Below, piece after piece: positions 1 through 8,345 of a DNA stretch of 64,000 nt. Source of the DNA: Gephyromycinifex aptenodytis (lineage in GTDB: Bacteria; Actinomycetota; Actinomycetes; Actinomycetales; Dermatophilaceae); the NCBI RefSeq assembly GCF_012277275.1, contig NZ_CP051155.1, positions 496,001 through 560,000 on the forward strand, in the 5' to 3' direction. Numbering within the stretch: position 1 is the stretch's first letter; each line of letters opens with the position of its first letter. The notes beneath the pieces were generated by a model that worked only from the letters and a program-made list of their open reading frames with translations, did not search any database and was not told the origin of the DNA. The translations under genes and the position numbers were made by a program.

Positions 1-1254
1 CGCCTCCGGGGGTGGGAGCAAGTGCGTCGGGCCGGTGCTGGGTTGCGCGCCCAGACAGATTGCCTGCAGCGCCTTCTCCCCACCGGCAACCTTCGTCAAC
101 GCTCCCCCGGTAGCCACCACCCATTCGACCGCGGTGAGGTCCTTGCCACGCACGACCTGCTTTTTACCCGTGGGGGTGTAGATGTCGTCCAAGGTGCCTG
201 CATGGCGCCGGACACCGATCTCCACCGCCTTCGTGCACAACCACTGAGTGAGCTCGATCTCGCGCTCGGCGCTCGGCATCGCACGCAGATCTGCCAACCG
301 CGCACTCCACGTCTCGTCGCCGACCGCGCGGGCGATGTTCTCGGCATTGACGAAGACCCCGAGGTCACCCTCGACCGTGCGCTTCGACCTCGGCTCCGGC
401 TCGAGCATCTTGGCCGACAACTCGATGCTGCCGTCGGTCACCGAGTGCACATCGGTGGTGGCTCCCCCGACATCGATGATGACGGCATCACCGACCGCCT
501 CGCTGAACAGTTCCGCTGCCCGCAGAACAGCCCCGGGGGTCGGCAGGATCTCAGCGTGGGTCAGCCCAGCCAGGCGCGACATGCCGGGCGCGTGCACGAT
601 GTGACGGCTGAAGACCTCATGAATGAGGTTGCGCAGCGGACCGACGTTGAGCACGTCCACATCCGGGAAGACATTGTCGGCCAGGAGAATCTCCACCCCG
701 GCCTGCTCGAAGATACGGGTGATAGGGCGAACGATGGCCTTGTTCCCGGCGTACACGACCGGCACCATGCGGGCCTCCGCGCCCAGACCCTTGGACAGCA
801 GTTCGGCCAGAAGCTCGGCGTTGCGCAGCACGATTCGCGTCTCACCGTGATCCACCCCGCCGGCGAGCAACACCATGTTCGGCGCGATCTCACGGACATC
901 GTCAAGGTCGTAGGACTCCAGCGGACCCGCGGTGACCGCGGTGACGATAGCGCCGGCCCCCAGCGAGGCCTCCCGCGCCGCGCGAGCGGTCATGCTGGCC
1001 GTCAAGCCGTGCACCGTCATGCGCAGACCACCGGCGGCGGAAGAGTTGACGAAGGTCTCCAACCCGGTCGGGTCCTCCCCCAACGCCGTTCCGACCTCCC
1101 GCAGGGCGGCGTCGACCCCGATTCCGACGTCCCCCTGGGCGACCGAGGTCGGGGCGAACCCCTGGGCGACGTGGGTGAAGACCCCGCCGCCCAGGGAGAA
1201 CGCGTTGACCTTCGTGATCGTGCTGCCGATCTCGACGGTGAGGACGTCTGCCAT
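1..1254 (-). CDS. GlmL/MutL-like protein of the ornithine aminomutase operon (partial, runs off left edge)
   Basis: An uninterrupted minus-strand frame starts at ATG 1254 and reads to base 1 (418 codons) without a stop. The N-terminus MADVLTVEIGSTITKVNAF is the ASKHA-type phosphate-binding start of the GlmL/MutL family, whose members accompany adenosylcobalamin-dependent mutases (glutamate mutase, ornithine aminomutase) and are thought to act as chaperone or reactivating factors. Members are usually about 450-470 residues, so only a short C-terminal part should be missing. It starts 2 bp after the oraE stop, so it is co-transcribed with and probably serves OraE. The family assignment is fairly firm; the reactivase role is inference. 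An ornithine racemase, needed to supply D-ornithine, could lie beyond the edge. Confidence 0.85.
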   Translation of the reverse strand, partial: MADVLTVEIGSTITKVNAFSLGGGVFTHVAQGFAPTSVAQGDVGIGVDAALREVGTALGEDPTGLETFVNSSAAGGLRMTVHGLTASMTARAAREASLGAGAIVTAVTAGPLESYDLDDVREIAPNMVLLAGGVDHGETRIVLRNAELLAELLSKGLGAEARMVPVVYAGNKAIVRPITRIFEQAGVEILLADNVFPDVDVLNVGPLRNLIHEVFSRHIVHAPGMSRLAGLTHAEILPTPGAVLRAAELFSEAVGDAVIIDVGGATTDVHSVTDGSIELSAKMLEPEPRSKRTVEGDLGVFVNAENIARAVGDETWSARLADLRAMPSAEREIELTQWLCTKAVEIGVRRHAGTLDDIYTPTGKKQVVRGKDLTAVEWVVATGGALTKVAGGEKALQAICLGAQPSTGPTHLLPPPEA

Positions 1255-1256
1255 GC

Positions 1257-3497
1257 TCACGCCCGCGCTCGCAGCGTCTTCACCATCGCGTCCACAACCT
1301 GAATGCCCTTCGTACCGCGCCCGAAGGTGGCATCCAGGCCGGTCTCGGCGGCCATGTCCCGGTTGACCTGGGTGCCGCCGGCGATGAGGACGAACCGGTC
1401 TCGAACACCCTTTTCCACGCACAGCTCAGCCAAGCGCCGCATCATCGTGCGGTGGACGTCGTTGTGGCTGATGATCGTGGAGATGAGGATGGCGTGGGCG
1501 CCCGTTTCGATGGCTGCGTCCACCAGTTTGCCCAGCGGGACCGAGGTGCCGAGGTAGTCGTACTTGACCCCGTACTTTTCGATACCGCCGTGTTTGATGT
1601 CGAGGATCTCTCGCAGCCCGACGCTGTGCTCGTCCTCGCCCACGGTGCCGGCGACCACGCGCAGACCGCGCGCCTTGGCCTCTGCTCGGAGTTCCTCCTC
1701 GGGCAGGATGATCTCCTTCTCCGGGATGTGTAGCGTGTCCCGCTGGATGTCGAAGGCGACCTTGCCCTTGACCTCGACGAAGGTGCCCTCGGCCTCGTGC
1801 ATGACCTCGACGTTGACCACCACCGGATCGGCCAGCCCCATCCGCTTGGCCATCTCCTCGGCATAGACCGGAGCGATGTCGGCGTTCTCCGGCACGAACA
1901 GCTGCACCAGCACCGTTCCGTCGCCGGCCCACTCCGCTTCGGGCTTGATCTGGCCACCGGTGCGGTAGGGCCGGGTCTTCTCCAGCCGCGTCTCGACGCT
2001 GTCGCTGGGGTCGAGTTCACCGATCCAGACGATCTTGCTGCGGTCGGTGAAGCTGTCGCCTCCGATCGCATCCTCAGGCGTGTCGATGGTGCGGCCCTGG
2101 GCTGCTTCGGCGTCGATGAGCCACTGCGGGATGGTGCTGTTACCGAAGTGCGCGCTGACCGGGGCGAAGTAGTCATCGTGCCGTTCCACGATGGACCCGG
2201 CGCCCACGCCGCCGGCGCCGTCACGGGCGATGCCATCGCCGCTGCGCTCGGGGTACTTGGCTGAGTCGACGAAGAAACCCGCCTCGACAGCAGCAAAGTA
2301 GCCGCCCACCGAGATGCACTCTTCGAGGAAAGCGACCGAGCGCACCTTCAGGTCGTGCACCATCTCACCCAACGGCCCGGCGAGGTTCAGGGACAACAGT
2401 TCGTTAATGCCGTCCAAGCCCGCCCAGGTCTGCTTGACGGTCTGCAGACCACGGATGTTGTTGTAGTGCCAAGGGACGTTACGGCCCTCGTCAGGAGTGA
2501 TCGTGGACTGGATGTCCGCATGCGTGAGCATCGAGATCAGGGTGTCGATGGTGTGGGTACGGACAGCCTCTTCGATGCTGGCCTCGATGTAACGCGTGTT
2601 CTGCTGCGCACGGAACTTGTAGTCGCTGAAGAAGTCTCGCAGCGCGATCGCGTACGGCAGGTCGTACCAGAGCTTCGGCGCAGGCGGGGAGTTCGGCGGG
2701 ACGGTAGAGAGCCCCACCAAGCTGGGTTCCATACCCACATCGGTCGAGAAGGCCGTGTTGATGGCGTGCTGCACCATCAACTCCGGCATGACCAACCAGC
2801 CCGCCTTCGCCGTCGCGTTGGCGTTGTGTGCACCGTCGATCTGGAAGATCCCGGCCGCGTTCATGACGACCTTGGCCTCGGCTGCGTCCACGAACGAGCG
2901 GTACATGTTCACGTTGCGGTACAGCACGTTGTACTGCGGGTCCTGGTGCGCGCCGTTGATGCCCTCCTCCGCGAAGAGCACCGCGACCTCAGGCCCGGCC
3001 ACCCCAGAAACGTAGGAGTGGAAGTTGATCGGGCGACCGACCTCGTCTTCGATGGCGTCCAGGGCCTTGCGGGAGGCGCGGATCTGCTTGCGGGTGATCG
3101 GCACACCGCCGACGCCCTCCGGGGTTCCCTCCAGCAGCCCGTCGATGTGGGACTGGCCTGTGGTGCGAATGACCATCAGGTGGTCGGCGCCGTGCCAGGC
3201 TGCCATCCGCATCCGGCGAATGTCGTCCTCGAAGTGCCCTGAGGCGATCTCGGTGGTGACGACCGGCTTGGGCTGGGGGTCGATGTCCTCGAAGTACTCG
3301 CTGGCGGGCAGACCGTAGGAGTTCTTCAGCGGGGCCGACATGTCACGGAAATGGAACGGACCCATGTCGACGCCACCCTCGGGCACCTCACGCCAGGTCC
3401 ACCCCTTGCGGCGCGGCTCGTACTTGTCGAGATCCTTCATGATCTCGTCGATATCGAGCTTGACGTTGCGCTCCAGCGGCGGCATCTTCGCGCTCAT
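1257..3497 (-). CDS. oraE: D-ornithine 4,5-aminomutase, large subunit OraE (adenosylcobalamin and PLP dependent)
   Basis: 746 residues, the normal OraE size. With OraS it moves the terminal amino group of D-ornithine to C4, giving 2,4-diaminopentanoate. The N-terminal two thirds form the TIM-barrel catalytic part; the C-terminal Rossmann part carries the cobalamin-binding DxHxxG motif as DEHSVG with His624. Lys635, exactly 11 residues later, matches the PLP Schiff-base lysine of the clostridial enzyme (His618/Lys629 there), so both cofactor residues are intact. The C-terminal stretch with AGGTQVNRDMA and FGRGTKGIQVVD is also family-typical. Its start overlaps the oraS stop by 4 bp (ATGA), implying translational coupling. 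It looks functional. Confidence 0.96.
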   Translation of the reverse strand: MSAKMPPLERNVKLDIDEIMKDLDKYEPRRKGWTWREVPEGGVDMGPFHFRDMSAPLKNSYGLPASEYFEDIDPQPKPVVTTEIASGHFEDDIRRMRMAAWHGADHLMVIRTTGQSHIDGLLEGTPEGVGGVPITRKQIRASRKALDAIEDEVGRPINFHSYVSGVAGPEVAVLFAEEGINGAHQDPQYNVLYRNVNMYRSFVDAAEAKVVMNAAGIFQIDGAHNANATAKAGWLVMPELMVQHAINTAFSTDVGMEPSLVGLSTVPPNSPPAPKLWYDLPYAIALRDFFSDYKFRAQQNTRYIEASIEEAVRTHTIDTLISMLTHADIQSTITPDEGRNVPWHYNNIRGLQTVKQTWAGLDGINELLSLNLAGPLGEMVHDLKVRSVAFLEECISVGGYFAAVEAGFFVDSAKYPERSGDGIARDGAGGVGAGSIVERHDDYFAPVSAHFGNSTIPQWLIDAEAAQGRTIDTPEDAIGGDSFTDRSKIVWIGELDPSDSVETRLEKTRPYRTGGQIKPEAEWAGDGTVLVQLFVPENADIAPVYAEEMAKRMGLADPVVVNVEVMHEAEGTFVEVKGKVAFDIQRDTLHIPEKEIILPEEELRAEAKARGLRVVAGTVGEDEHSVGLREILDIKHGGIEKYGVKYDYLGTSVPLGKLVDAAIETGAHAILISTIISHNDVHRTMMRRLAELCVEKGVRDRFVLIAGGTQVNRDMAAETGLDATFGRGTKGIQVVDAMVKTLRARA

Positions 3498-3877
3498 GAC
3501 TGGGCCTCCTTGATCTCGAACAACCCATCCAGGACGGTCTCGTCCGTCACGATGAGGGCGGCCGCCTCACGCAGGCTCAGACCGCGCTCGTGCGACAGCT
3601 TGAGTACGACGTGGCCGGCGCCCTTGCCCAACAGGCCCTTCTCGTAGATCTTGTCGACTACACCGTGGCTGCTCACCGAGTCGATACCCATTCGCAGCAG
3701 GACCGCCCGTTCAATGGATGGGCTGGTGTGCGTGCGTGCGAGTTCGACAACAGGGCGCATCATCTGGTGGCTCAATTCCCAGAACCTCGTCTTGAGGTCC
3801 TCGTCGGAGAGCTTCGACAGCTCCTCGACGCGCAAAGACGCCTGCGTGAGGCGGTCTGCACCCGCTTCCGGTGCCAT
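3494..3877 (-). CDS. oraS: D-ornithine 4,5-aminomutase, small subunit OraS
   Basis: 127 residues, close to the usual ~120. OraS is the small helical partner of OraE in the aminomutase heterotetramer. The body (SIERAVLLRMGIDS, then HGVVDKIYEKGLLGKGAGHVV) reads as a complete OraS domain. The start is ATG 3877, preceded by a strong AAGGAG Shine-Dalgarno. The gene overlaps oraE by 4 bp. It is separated from ortB by 118 bp that contain two inverted repeats, the only sizeable gap in an otherwise tightly packed operon, so oraSE may be set at a different level from ord-ortAB. Confidence 0.93.
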   Translation of the reverse strand: MAPEAGADRLTQASLRVEELSKLSDEDLKTRFWELSHQMMRPVVELARTHTSPSIERAVLLRMGIDSVSSHGVVDKIYEKGLLGKGAGHVVLKLSHERGLSLREAAALIVTDETVLDGLFEIKEAQS

Positions 3878-3894
3878 CGGTTACTCCTTCTTTC

Positions 3895-3990
3895 TCGTAC
3901 TGGAGCAGGTACGAAAACGCTGGCTCCAGATCACATGGGGTGGATAGGTCTGCGTGGGGGGAAACAGCCGCCGGCGACGACTGCTCCCCC
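3895..3990 (-). other. Two inverted repeats in the ortB-oraS gap
   Basis: Just after the ortB stop, GGGGGA at 3985-3990 (minus strand) can pair with TCCCCC at 3956-3961 around a GC-rich loop, and CAG/CTG extend the stem. Nearer oraS, TCGTAC (3895-3900) pairs with GTACGA (3909-3914) across 8 nt, and adjoining T and A runs could lengthen it. Neither is followed by a clear T-tract. They could be a partial terminator, a processing site or an mRNA stabiliser; the sequence alone does not decide. Confidence 0.35.
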
Positions 3991-3995
3991 ATCGT

Positions 3996-5411
3996 TCACG
4001 CGTTCATGTCCGCCAAGACGGACTCGACAAAAGCGCGGTCGCTACGGGTCTCCGCAGCCACGTACTCGTAGTCCACGTCGCTCCACTGCGCAGCAGGCAG
4101 CTGCTTGAGGCAGTTCTTGATCCGGGAGCGGCGCAACCGGTCCAGATCCTGTACCCGGCCCCGCACCTGTTCCAGCCGTTCCGGGATGACGATGCTGCGA
4201 CCCGGGACATTCTGGGCCGGGTCACCGACACGCACCTCGATGCCGTTCTCGCGAGCGAACGACAGCTGCCGGTTGTGATGCTTGCCAGCGCCGGTGTACT
4301 CGGTCTCCTGGACCACGACGATCTGGTCCTCAGCCATCTGCGCAGCCAAGGTCACAGCCGCGGTCACCGAGGTGTTTCCGGCCGGACCCCGCTCCATGCC
4401 CTCGAGTTTCGTGAGCAGCTCGGTGACATAGAAGACTTCGCCCTGGGAGACGAGTTGGTACTCGTCCATGTACCGCAGCGGCCGGGCCGCATTACGCGGC
4501 ACGTCGGCACGATCGGGCTCGGTGGTGAAAGGGACACCGAAACCGGTGTGACCGGTGGTGAAGGATTTGCGGTTGAAGTCGTGGTCAGAGGCCATCGAGA
4601 GACCGCTGAGGTCGACCGAGCAGGCCACAACGCGGGTGTCCTGCGCCCCGGCAGCGAGCAGGCCGCGGGCGGTACCGGTCAGGTTGCCGCCGCCGGCGTT
4701 CGTAGCGATGACGACGTCCGGTTCACGGCCGGCTTGATCGCGGCACTGCTGGGCAATCTCCACCCCCAGGGTCTCCACACCGCGAATACCGAATGGGGTG
4801 TAGAGCGAGGCGTTGAAGAAGCCGGTTTCCTCCAGGACGACCAGCATCTGCCAGAACAGTTCGGGCCCGACGGTGAGTTTGAGGACCTCAGCGCCGTAGG
4901 CCTCGCAGGCCCGGGACTTCTCCACGATCTCCGGCTGCCCGACGAAACGCGAGTCGTACACCTCTTGCACCACCACGCAGGCCAGCGAGCGCATGGCGGC
5001 CTGCGAGGCGACGCCGGCTCCGTAGTTACCCGAAGTGGCCGTCGCGACTCCCCGATAGCCCTTGGCCGCGGCTTCGTAACAGGCGATGGAGGCCCGGCGG
5101 GCTTTGTACGAACCGGAGGCATTCGCCGCTTCGTCCTTGACGAAGATGCGCGCACCCTTGCCTGGCTCTGCGTATCGCCGCACCGCATTGGTGAGATTAC
5201 GTAGCTCGAACAACGGTGTGCTGCCGACCTTGGTCTCGTGCTGGATCCGCGCCACGTCCTCCAAGGAGTAACCGGTGCGGCCCATCATCTTCTCGTAGTC
5301 GAACGCCAGGTCGGTCAGCTCGAACTCGTCGTAGTCGATGCCAAGCGAAGCCATCATGATCTCGTTGCGCCGGGCCATGACAGCCTCGTAGGACATATCG
5401 CGTCCACTCAT
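3996..5411 (-). CDS. ortB: 2-amino-4-oxopentanoate thiolase, PLP-dependent subunit OrtB
   Basis: 471 residues, the full family length. With OrtA it cleaves 2-amino-4-oxopentanoate with coenzyme A to acetyl-CoA and alanine, the carbon-yielding step of oxidative ornithine fermentation. The fold is PLP fold type II (threonine synthase/tryptophan synthase beta-like): the Schiff-base lysine is Lys103 in ASGSYKARRAS, and a glycine-rich phosphate-binding stretch (TNAGGGNLTGTARG) follows mid-protein. The ATG at 5411 overlaps the ortA stop by 4 bp, so the two subunits are translationally coupled. No defects were seen. Confidence 0.94.
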   Translation of the reverse strand: MSGRDMSYEAVMARRNEIMMASLGIDYDEFELTDLAFDYEKMMGRTGYSLEDVARIQHETKVGSTPLFELRNLTNAVRRYAEPGKGARIFVKDEAANASGSYKARRASIACYEAAAKGYRGVATATSGNYGAGVASQAAMRSLACVVVQEVYDSRFVGQPEIVEKSRACEAYGAEVLKLTVGPELFWQMLVVLEETGFFNASLYTPFGIRGVETLGVEIAQQCRDQAGREPDVVIATNAGGGNLTGTARGLLAAGAQDTRVVACSVDLSGLSMASDHDFNRKSFTTGHTGFGVPFTTEPDRADVPRNAARPLRYMDEYQLVSQGEVFYVTELLTKLEGMERGPAGNTSVTAAVTLAAQMAEDQIVVVQETEYTGAGKHHNRQLSFARENGIEVRVGDPAQNVPGRSIVIPERLEQVRGRVQDLDRLRRSRIKNCLKQLPAAQWSDVDYEYVAAETRSDRAFVESVLADMNA

Positions 5412-5731
5412 CGGGCGTCCTCCCGCTCCGTGATCCGCCCGATGTGCAGCAACTCCGGCACCACCGGCCCGAAGCTGTGCTCATATGCAGGGCTGGCGTC
5501 GATGAGGATGCCCTCATGCACCCGGCCGATCAGCGAGGTCACGCTCACCTGTTCGCCGACGATCCCGTCAGCGTCCAGGAAACCGCGCACCCGCATGACG
5601 AACGGGGTGGCCCGGGTGTCATCGGGAACGTTGCTCGCGCGCTCCTGCGGCTGAAGCAAGACCTTCTGGATCTCCACCCAGGTGCCGGCCGCGACCAAGG
5701 TGCCCGCTGCCCCATGCGAAGTCTGGCTCAT
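5408..5731 (-). CDS. ortA: 2-amino-4-oxopentanoate thiolase, small subunit OrtA
   Basis: 107 residues, the usual OrtA size. OrtA is the small partner required by OrtB for the thiolytic cleavage. Family-typical segments include GTWVEIQKVLLQPQERASNVPDDT and IGRVHEGILIDASPAYEHSFG..VPELLHIG. The start ATG 5731 lies 9 bp after the ord stop; the 3' end overlaps ortB. The identification rests on sequence character together with its exact position in ord-ortA-ortB-oraS-oraE, the same order as in amino-acid-fermenting clostridia. Confidence 0.92.
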   Translation of the reverse strand: MSQTSHGAAGTLVAAGTWVEIQKVLLQPQERASNVPDDTRATPFVMRVRGFLDADGIVGEQVSVTSLIGRVHEGILIDASPAYEHSFGPVVPELLHIGRITEREDAR

Positions 5732-5740
5732 CGTGGGCCT

Positions 5741-6781
5741 TCAAACCCGACGGGTGTAGGCGCTGGGGCCCATGAGCGCGCCGGGCAACGGGATGTCGAG
5801 CATGTTCTTCAAGCCCGGGCTGGCCTCGACGATCCGCGGCACGCAGTTGACCGCGATCCCCTTGGTGGCCGTTCCGCCTGCGTACTCGGGGGTGATCTGC
5901 ATCGAGATCTGCGGAGTGCCGTTGATGGTGATGTAGTCCCCGGTGCCCTGGCCTTCAAGTTCGGGCAGAACCTGCTGGGGGTGCACGAGGGTGAGTACGA
6001 CCTCGTCACCGCGGTAGCCGAGAAGGGTCTGCTTGCAGCCGGCGACCATGCCGGGTTCGATGACGATGTGCGGGGTCTCCCGGCGCACGCTGGAAATGAT
6101 CGGCTCACGCTTCTGCTCGATGCGGTCGATCCCCAAACCGAGGGCGTCGGAGATCATCTGCGCCGACTCGGGGAACCCGATGTGGCCGTCGACGCTGCCG
6201 TCCTCGACCCCGGCAAGAAACTCTTGCTCGGACAGGCCCACGCCCTGGGTACGCATCACGGTCGGGCCGTACGGAGAGAGGTCGTTGACCCGGGTGGCCT
6301 CGATCGAGGTGACCTCGTGACAACCCGCGGTGAGGGCGACCACGAGCATGTCCATCGACAGTCCGGGGTTGACACCGGTACCGATGATCGAAACGCCGTG
6401 CTCCTTGGCCAAGGCGTCCAGCTCCGCTGCCAGCTCGGGCGATTGCGCCTCCGGGGAGGCCATCTCCTCGGCGATGGACACGCAGTTGATACCGGCACGC
6501 AGAATTGTGCGCAGGTCTTCCATCTGCTCCTTGACCCACGAGGTGGTGGCTATGACCACGCAGTCCACCTGCGAGGGGTCCAGGACCGAGGCGGGGTCGT
6601 CGGTGACGTTCACGCCCAAATCGGTGTCGGTGCCGATGACCTCGTGCAGCGGTTTGCCCACGTACTCCGGGCGGTTATCAATACCGCCGACGAGTTGCAG
6701 ACCCTCCTTGCTGTCGATGAGGCGCGCCATTCCGCTGCCCATCGCGCCGAGACCCCACTGAACAACCCGCACCGATGCCAT
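5741..6781 (-). CDS. ord: 2,4-diaminopentanoate dehydrogenase
   Basis: 346 residues. It oxidatively deaminates (2R,4S)-2,4-diaminopentanoate, the OraSE product, to 2-amino-4-oxopentanoate with NAD(P)+. The N-terminus VRVVQWGLGAMGSGMARLI is a Rossmann dinucleotide-binding motif, and the protein has the dihydrodipicolinate-reductase-like layout of the Ord family. The ATG at 6781 has AGGAG about 9 bp upstream. This is the first gene of the ornithine operon proper; the 159 bp upstream, shared with the end of the thrE-like gene, probably hold the promoter and contain an imperfect palindrome at 6904-6917. Confidence 0.93.
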   Translation of the reverse strand: MASVRVVQWGLGAMGSGMARLIDSKEGLQLVGGIDNRPEYVGKPLHEVIGTDTDLGVNVTDDPASVLDPSQVDCVVIATTSWVKEQMEDLRTILRAGINCVSIAEEMASPEAQSPELAAELDALAKEHGVSIIGTGVNPGLSMDMLVVALTAGCHEVTSIEATRVNDLSPYGPTVMRTQGVGLSEQEFLAGVEDGSVDGHIGFPESAQMISDALGLGIDRIEQKREPIISSVRRETPHIVIEPGMVAGCKQTLLGYRGDEVVLTLVHPQQVLPELEGQGTGDYITINGTPQISMQITPEYAGGTATKGIAVNCVPRIVEASPGLKNMLDIPLPGALMGPSAYTRRV

Positions 6782-6903
6782 ATCCGGTTCTCCTGTTGAC
6801 GACGTTTTCGCAGACCAGGGCCACGATGAAGAATCGCGGCCCCTGCCCCCACGGTAGGTCCCGGCCTCGCGTTATGTCCTGGGATTGCCGGGATCACGGG
6901 CCG

Positions 6904-6917
6904 TAACTAGCTAATTA
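6904..6917. promoter_or_regulatory. Imperfect AT-rich palindrome upstream of ord, candidate operator
   Basis: TAACTAGCTAATTA is symmetric in 12 of 14 positions and very AT-rich against its GC-rich surroundings. It lies about 125 bp upstream of the ord start and about 25 bp from the end of the thrE-like gene, so it could be an operator or part of a promoter for the ornithine operon. No regulator gene was seen next to it. Function is inference. Confidence 0.3.
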
Positions 6918-6940
6918 GGACCGTTCAGGCCCGGTGGCCG

Positions 6941-8248
6941 TTACCGGGGGGTCTCATTGCACTGTAGAACGCCGCTTCCCAGCGGCCGATGGAAGGCCCA
7001 GCTGGGGTCTGTGATGAAGCGTGCTAGGGCCAACCCGCCCCCGATCGCCACCATCAACAGGGACGCACGGGTCGTCTCGGCGAGGAAGATGTTGATGGAG
7101 CCCGCGTTCAGGTAGTACATGGCTCGGTACAGGGCCGTACCCGGGACCATGATGATCGAGGCCGGAACCGACACCGTGATCCGCGGGATGTTTCCCCACC
7201 GGGCGGCCAGGGTGGCGAGCAGACCAATGCTCAGACCGGCCGCGAAGCTCGCCGTCTGTGCAGGTACATCTCCCGAGAGCAGAGCCAACCGCAGCAGGTT
7301 GGCCACGGCGCCGATCATCGCGGCCAGACCGACCATCTTCAACCGGGCGTCGAAGAGGATGGCGAAGCCGCCCACCCCGATCAAGGACGCCAACCCCCAG
7401 ATGGCAGCGTTCATCCACAGTGGCGCGCTCGTCTGGGGCGGCACAACGGGAACCACCCCCGCGAACGAAGAGAGCATCCACACCACACCGGTCGAGGTGC
7501 CGATGACGGCAAGGGAGTAGATGAGGCGCCCCGAGCCGGAGACCACGTCCAGATGGGCTATATCCAGCAGCGCCGTGAACAACGGGAAGCCAGGGATCAG
7601 GTAGAGCACCGCGGCCACGAAACCCGCTTCCAGGGTGCTGGTGCTGGGTCCCAGCATCGGTAGCGTCGAGGAGACCGCGATGAGACCCAGATAGAGCAGG
7701 CAGGAAACCGCCGAGCAGGCTGCCACCACGAACAACGGAGAAACATGGGCTCTTGCCAACCGGCCGCGGCACAGTTGACCCAACCCCGCCGCGATGACCA
7801 CCGCAATGGCGGCGACGATGCTGAAACCATTGAGGATCGCGAAGGCTGCGCAGCCCAGACCGGCGGCCACGGCACGTTGCGCATCCGGCCAACGGCGTTG
7901 CACCTGATCGACAGAGTTCAGCCGTCGTTTGATCTCCTCCGTCGATACCCCGCGCGGCAGCGCCTTGGCGAGCCGTTCCAACGCTGCGATCCGCCCCGCG
8001 TCCACCCCGAAGCTGGAGATTTCTCGAACGACGGTACGAAATTCGTTTCCTCGCCGGGCGGTCATCGTGATCGAGGTCATGGTGACCGCTGCGTGCAACT
8101 CATCTATCCCGACTCGACGCGCGAGGTGCTGCATCGCGCGTTTGACTCGGTAGGTGCCGGTGCCTGCGCCGGCGAGCATCGTTCCTAGCCGAAGGACCGC
8201 CTGCACGTCCTCGCCCAGGTCGCGTCCGGTACGGGAATGGGCGCTCAC
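6941..8248 (-). CDS. ThrE-type threonine/serine exporter family membrane protein
   Basis: 435 residues with the two-part architecture of the ThrE family (DUF1212 followed by DUF3815). The soluble N-terminal part has LRLGTMLAGAGTGTYRVKRAM and TMTSITMTARRGNEFRTVVREI; about ten hydrophobic segments follow from about residue 125 to the C-terminus. Characterised members export threonine and serine by proton-motive force. It runs in the same direction as ord and ends 159 bp before it, so co-expression with amino-acid fermentation is possible, but the substrate here is unknown. The start is taken as GTG 8248; no clear ribosome-binding site supports it, and ATG codons inside are too far in. Confidence 0.85.
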   Translation of the reverse strand: MSAHSRTGRDLGEDVQAVLRLGTMLAGAGTGTYRVKRAMQHLARRVGIDELHAAVTMTSITMTARRGNEFRTVVREISSFGVDAGRIAALERLAKALPRGVSTEEIKRRLNSVDQVQRRWPDAQRAVAAGLGCAAFAILNGFSIVAAIAVVIAAGLGQLCRGRLARAHVSPLFVVAACSAVSCLLYLGLIAVSSTLPMLGPSTSTLEAGFVAAVLYLIPGFPLFTALLDIAHLDVVSGSGRLIYSLAVIGTSTGVVWMLSSFAGVVPVVPPQTSAPLWMNAAIWGLASLIGVGGFAILFDARLKMVGLAAMIGAVANLLRLALLSGDVPAQTASFAAGLSIGLLATLAARWGNIPRITVSVPASIIMVPGTALYRAMYYLNAGSINIFLAETTRASLLMVAIGGGLALARFITDPSWAFHRPLGSGVLQCNETPR

Positions 8249-8280
8249 GAGTGGCCCCGGCAGGGAACGGGGACGACGCA

Positions 8281-8307
8281 GGGCCTGCCCGCAATGCGGG
8301 CAGGCCC
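8281..8307. terminator. Hairpin terminator after the SUF operon
   Basis: Perfect 12-bp GC stem (GGGCCTGCCCGC with GCGGGCAGGCCC) around a 3-nt loop, lying between the sufT-like stop and the thrE start. There is no T-tract, as is common in high-GC actinomycetes. Confidence 0.75.
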
Positions 8308-8345
8308 GGAGCCGTCGACGTCGGGGACGACCAAGATGGCGGCGC

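Noticed and set aside
22-1302. Long plus-strand open frame opposite the GlmL-like gene
   Set aside because: It is an antisense shadow of a high-GC coding strand; the product is Arg/His-rich without any family character, while the minus strand encodes a recognisable protein.
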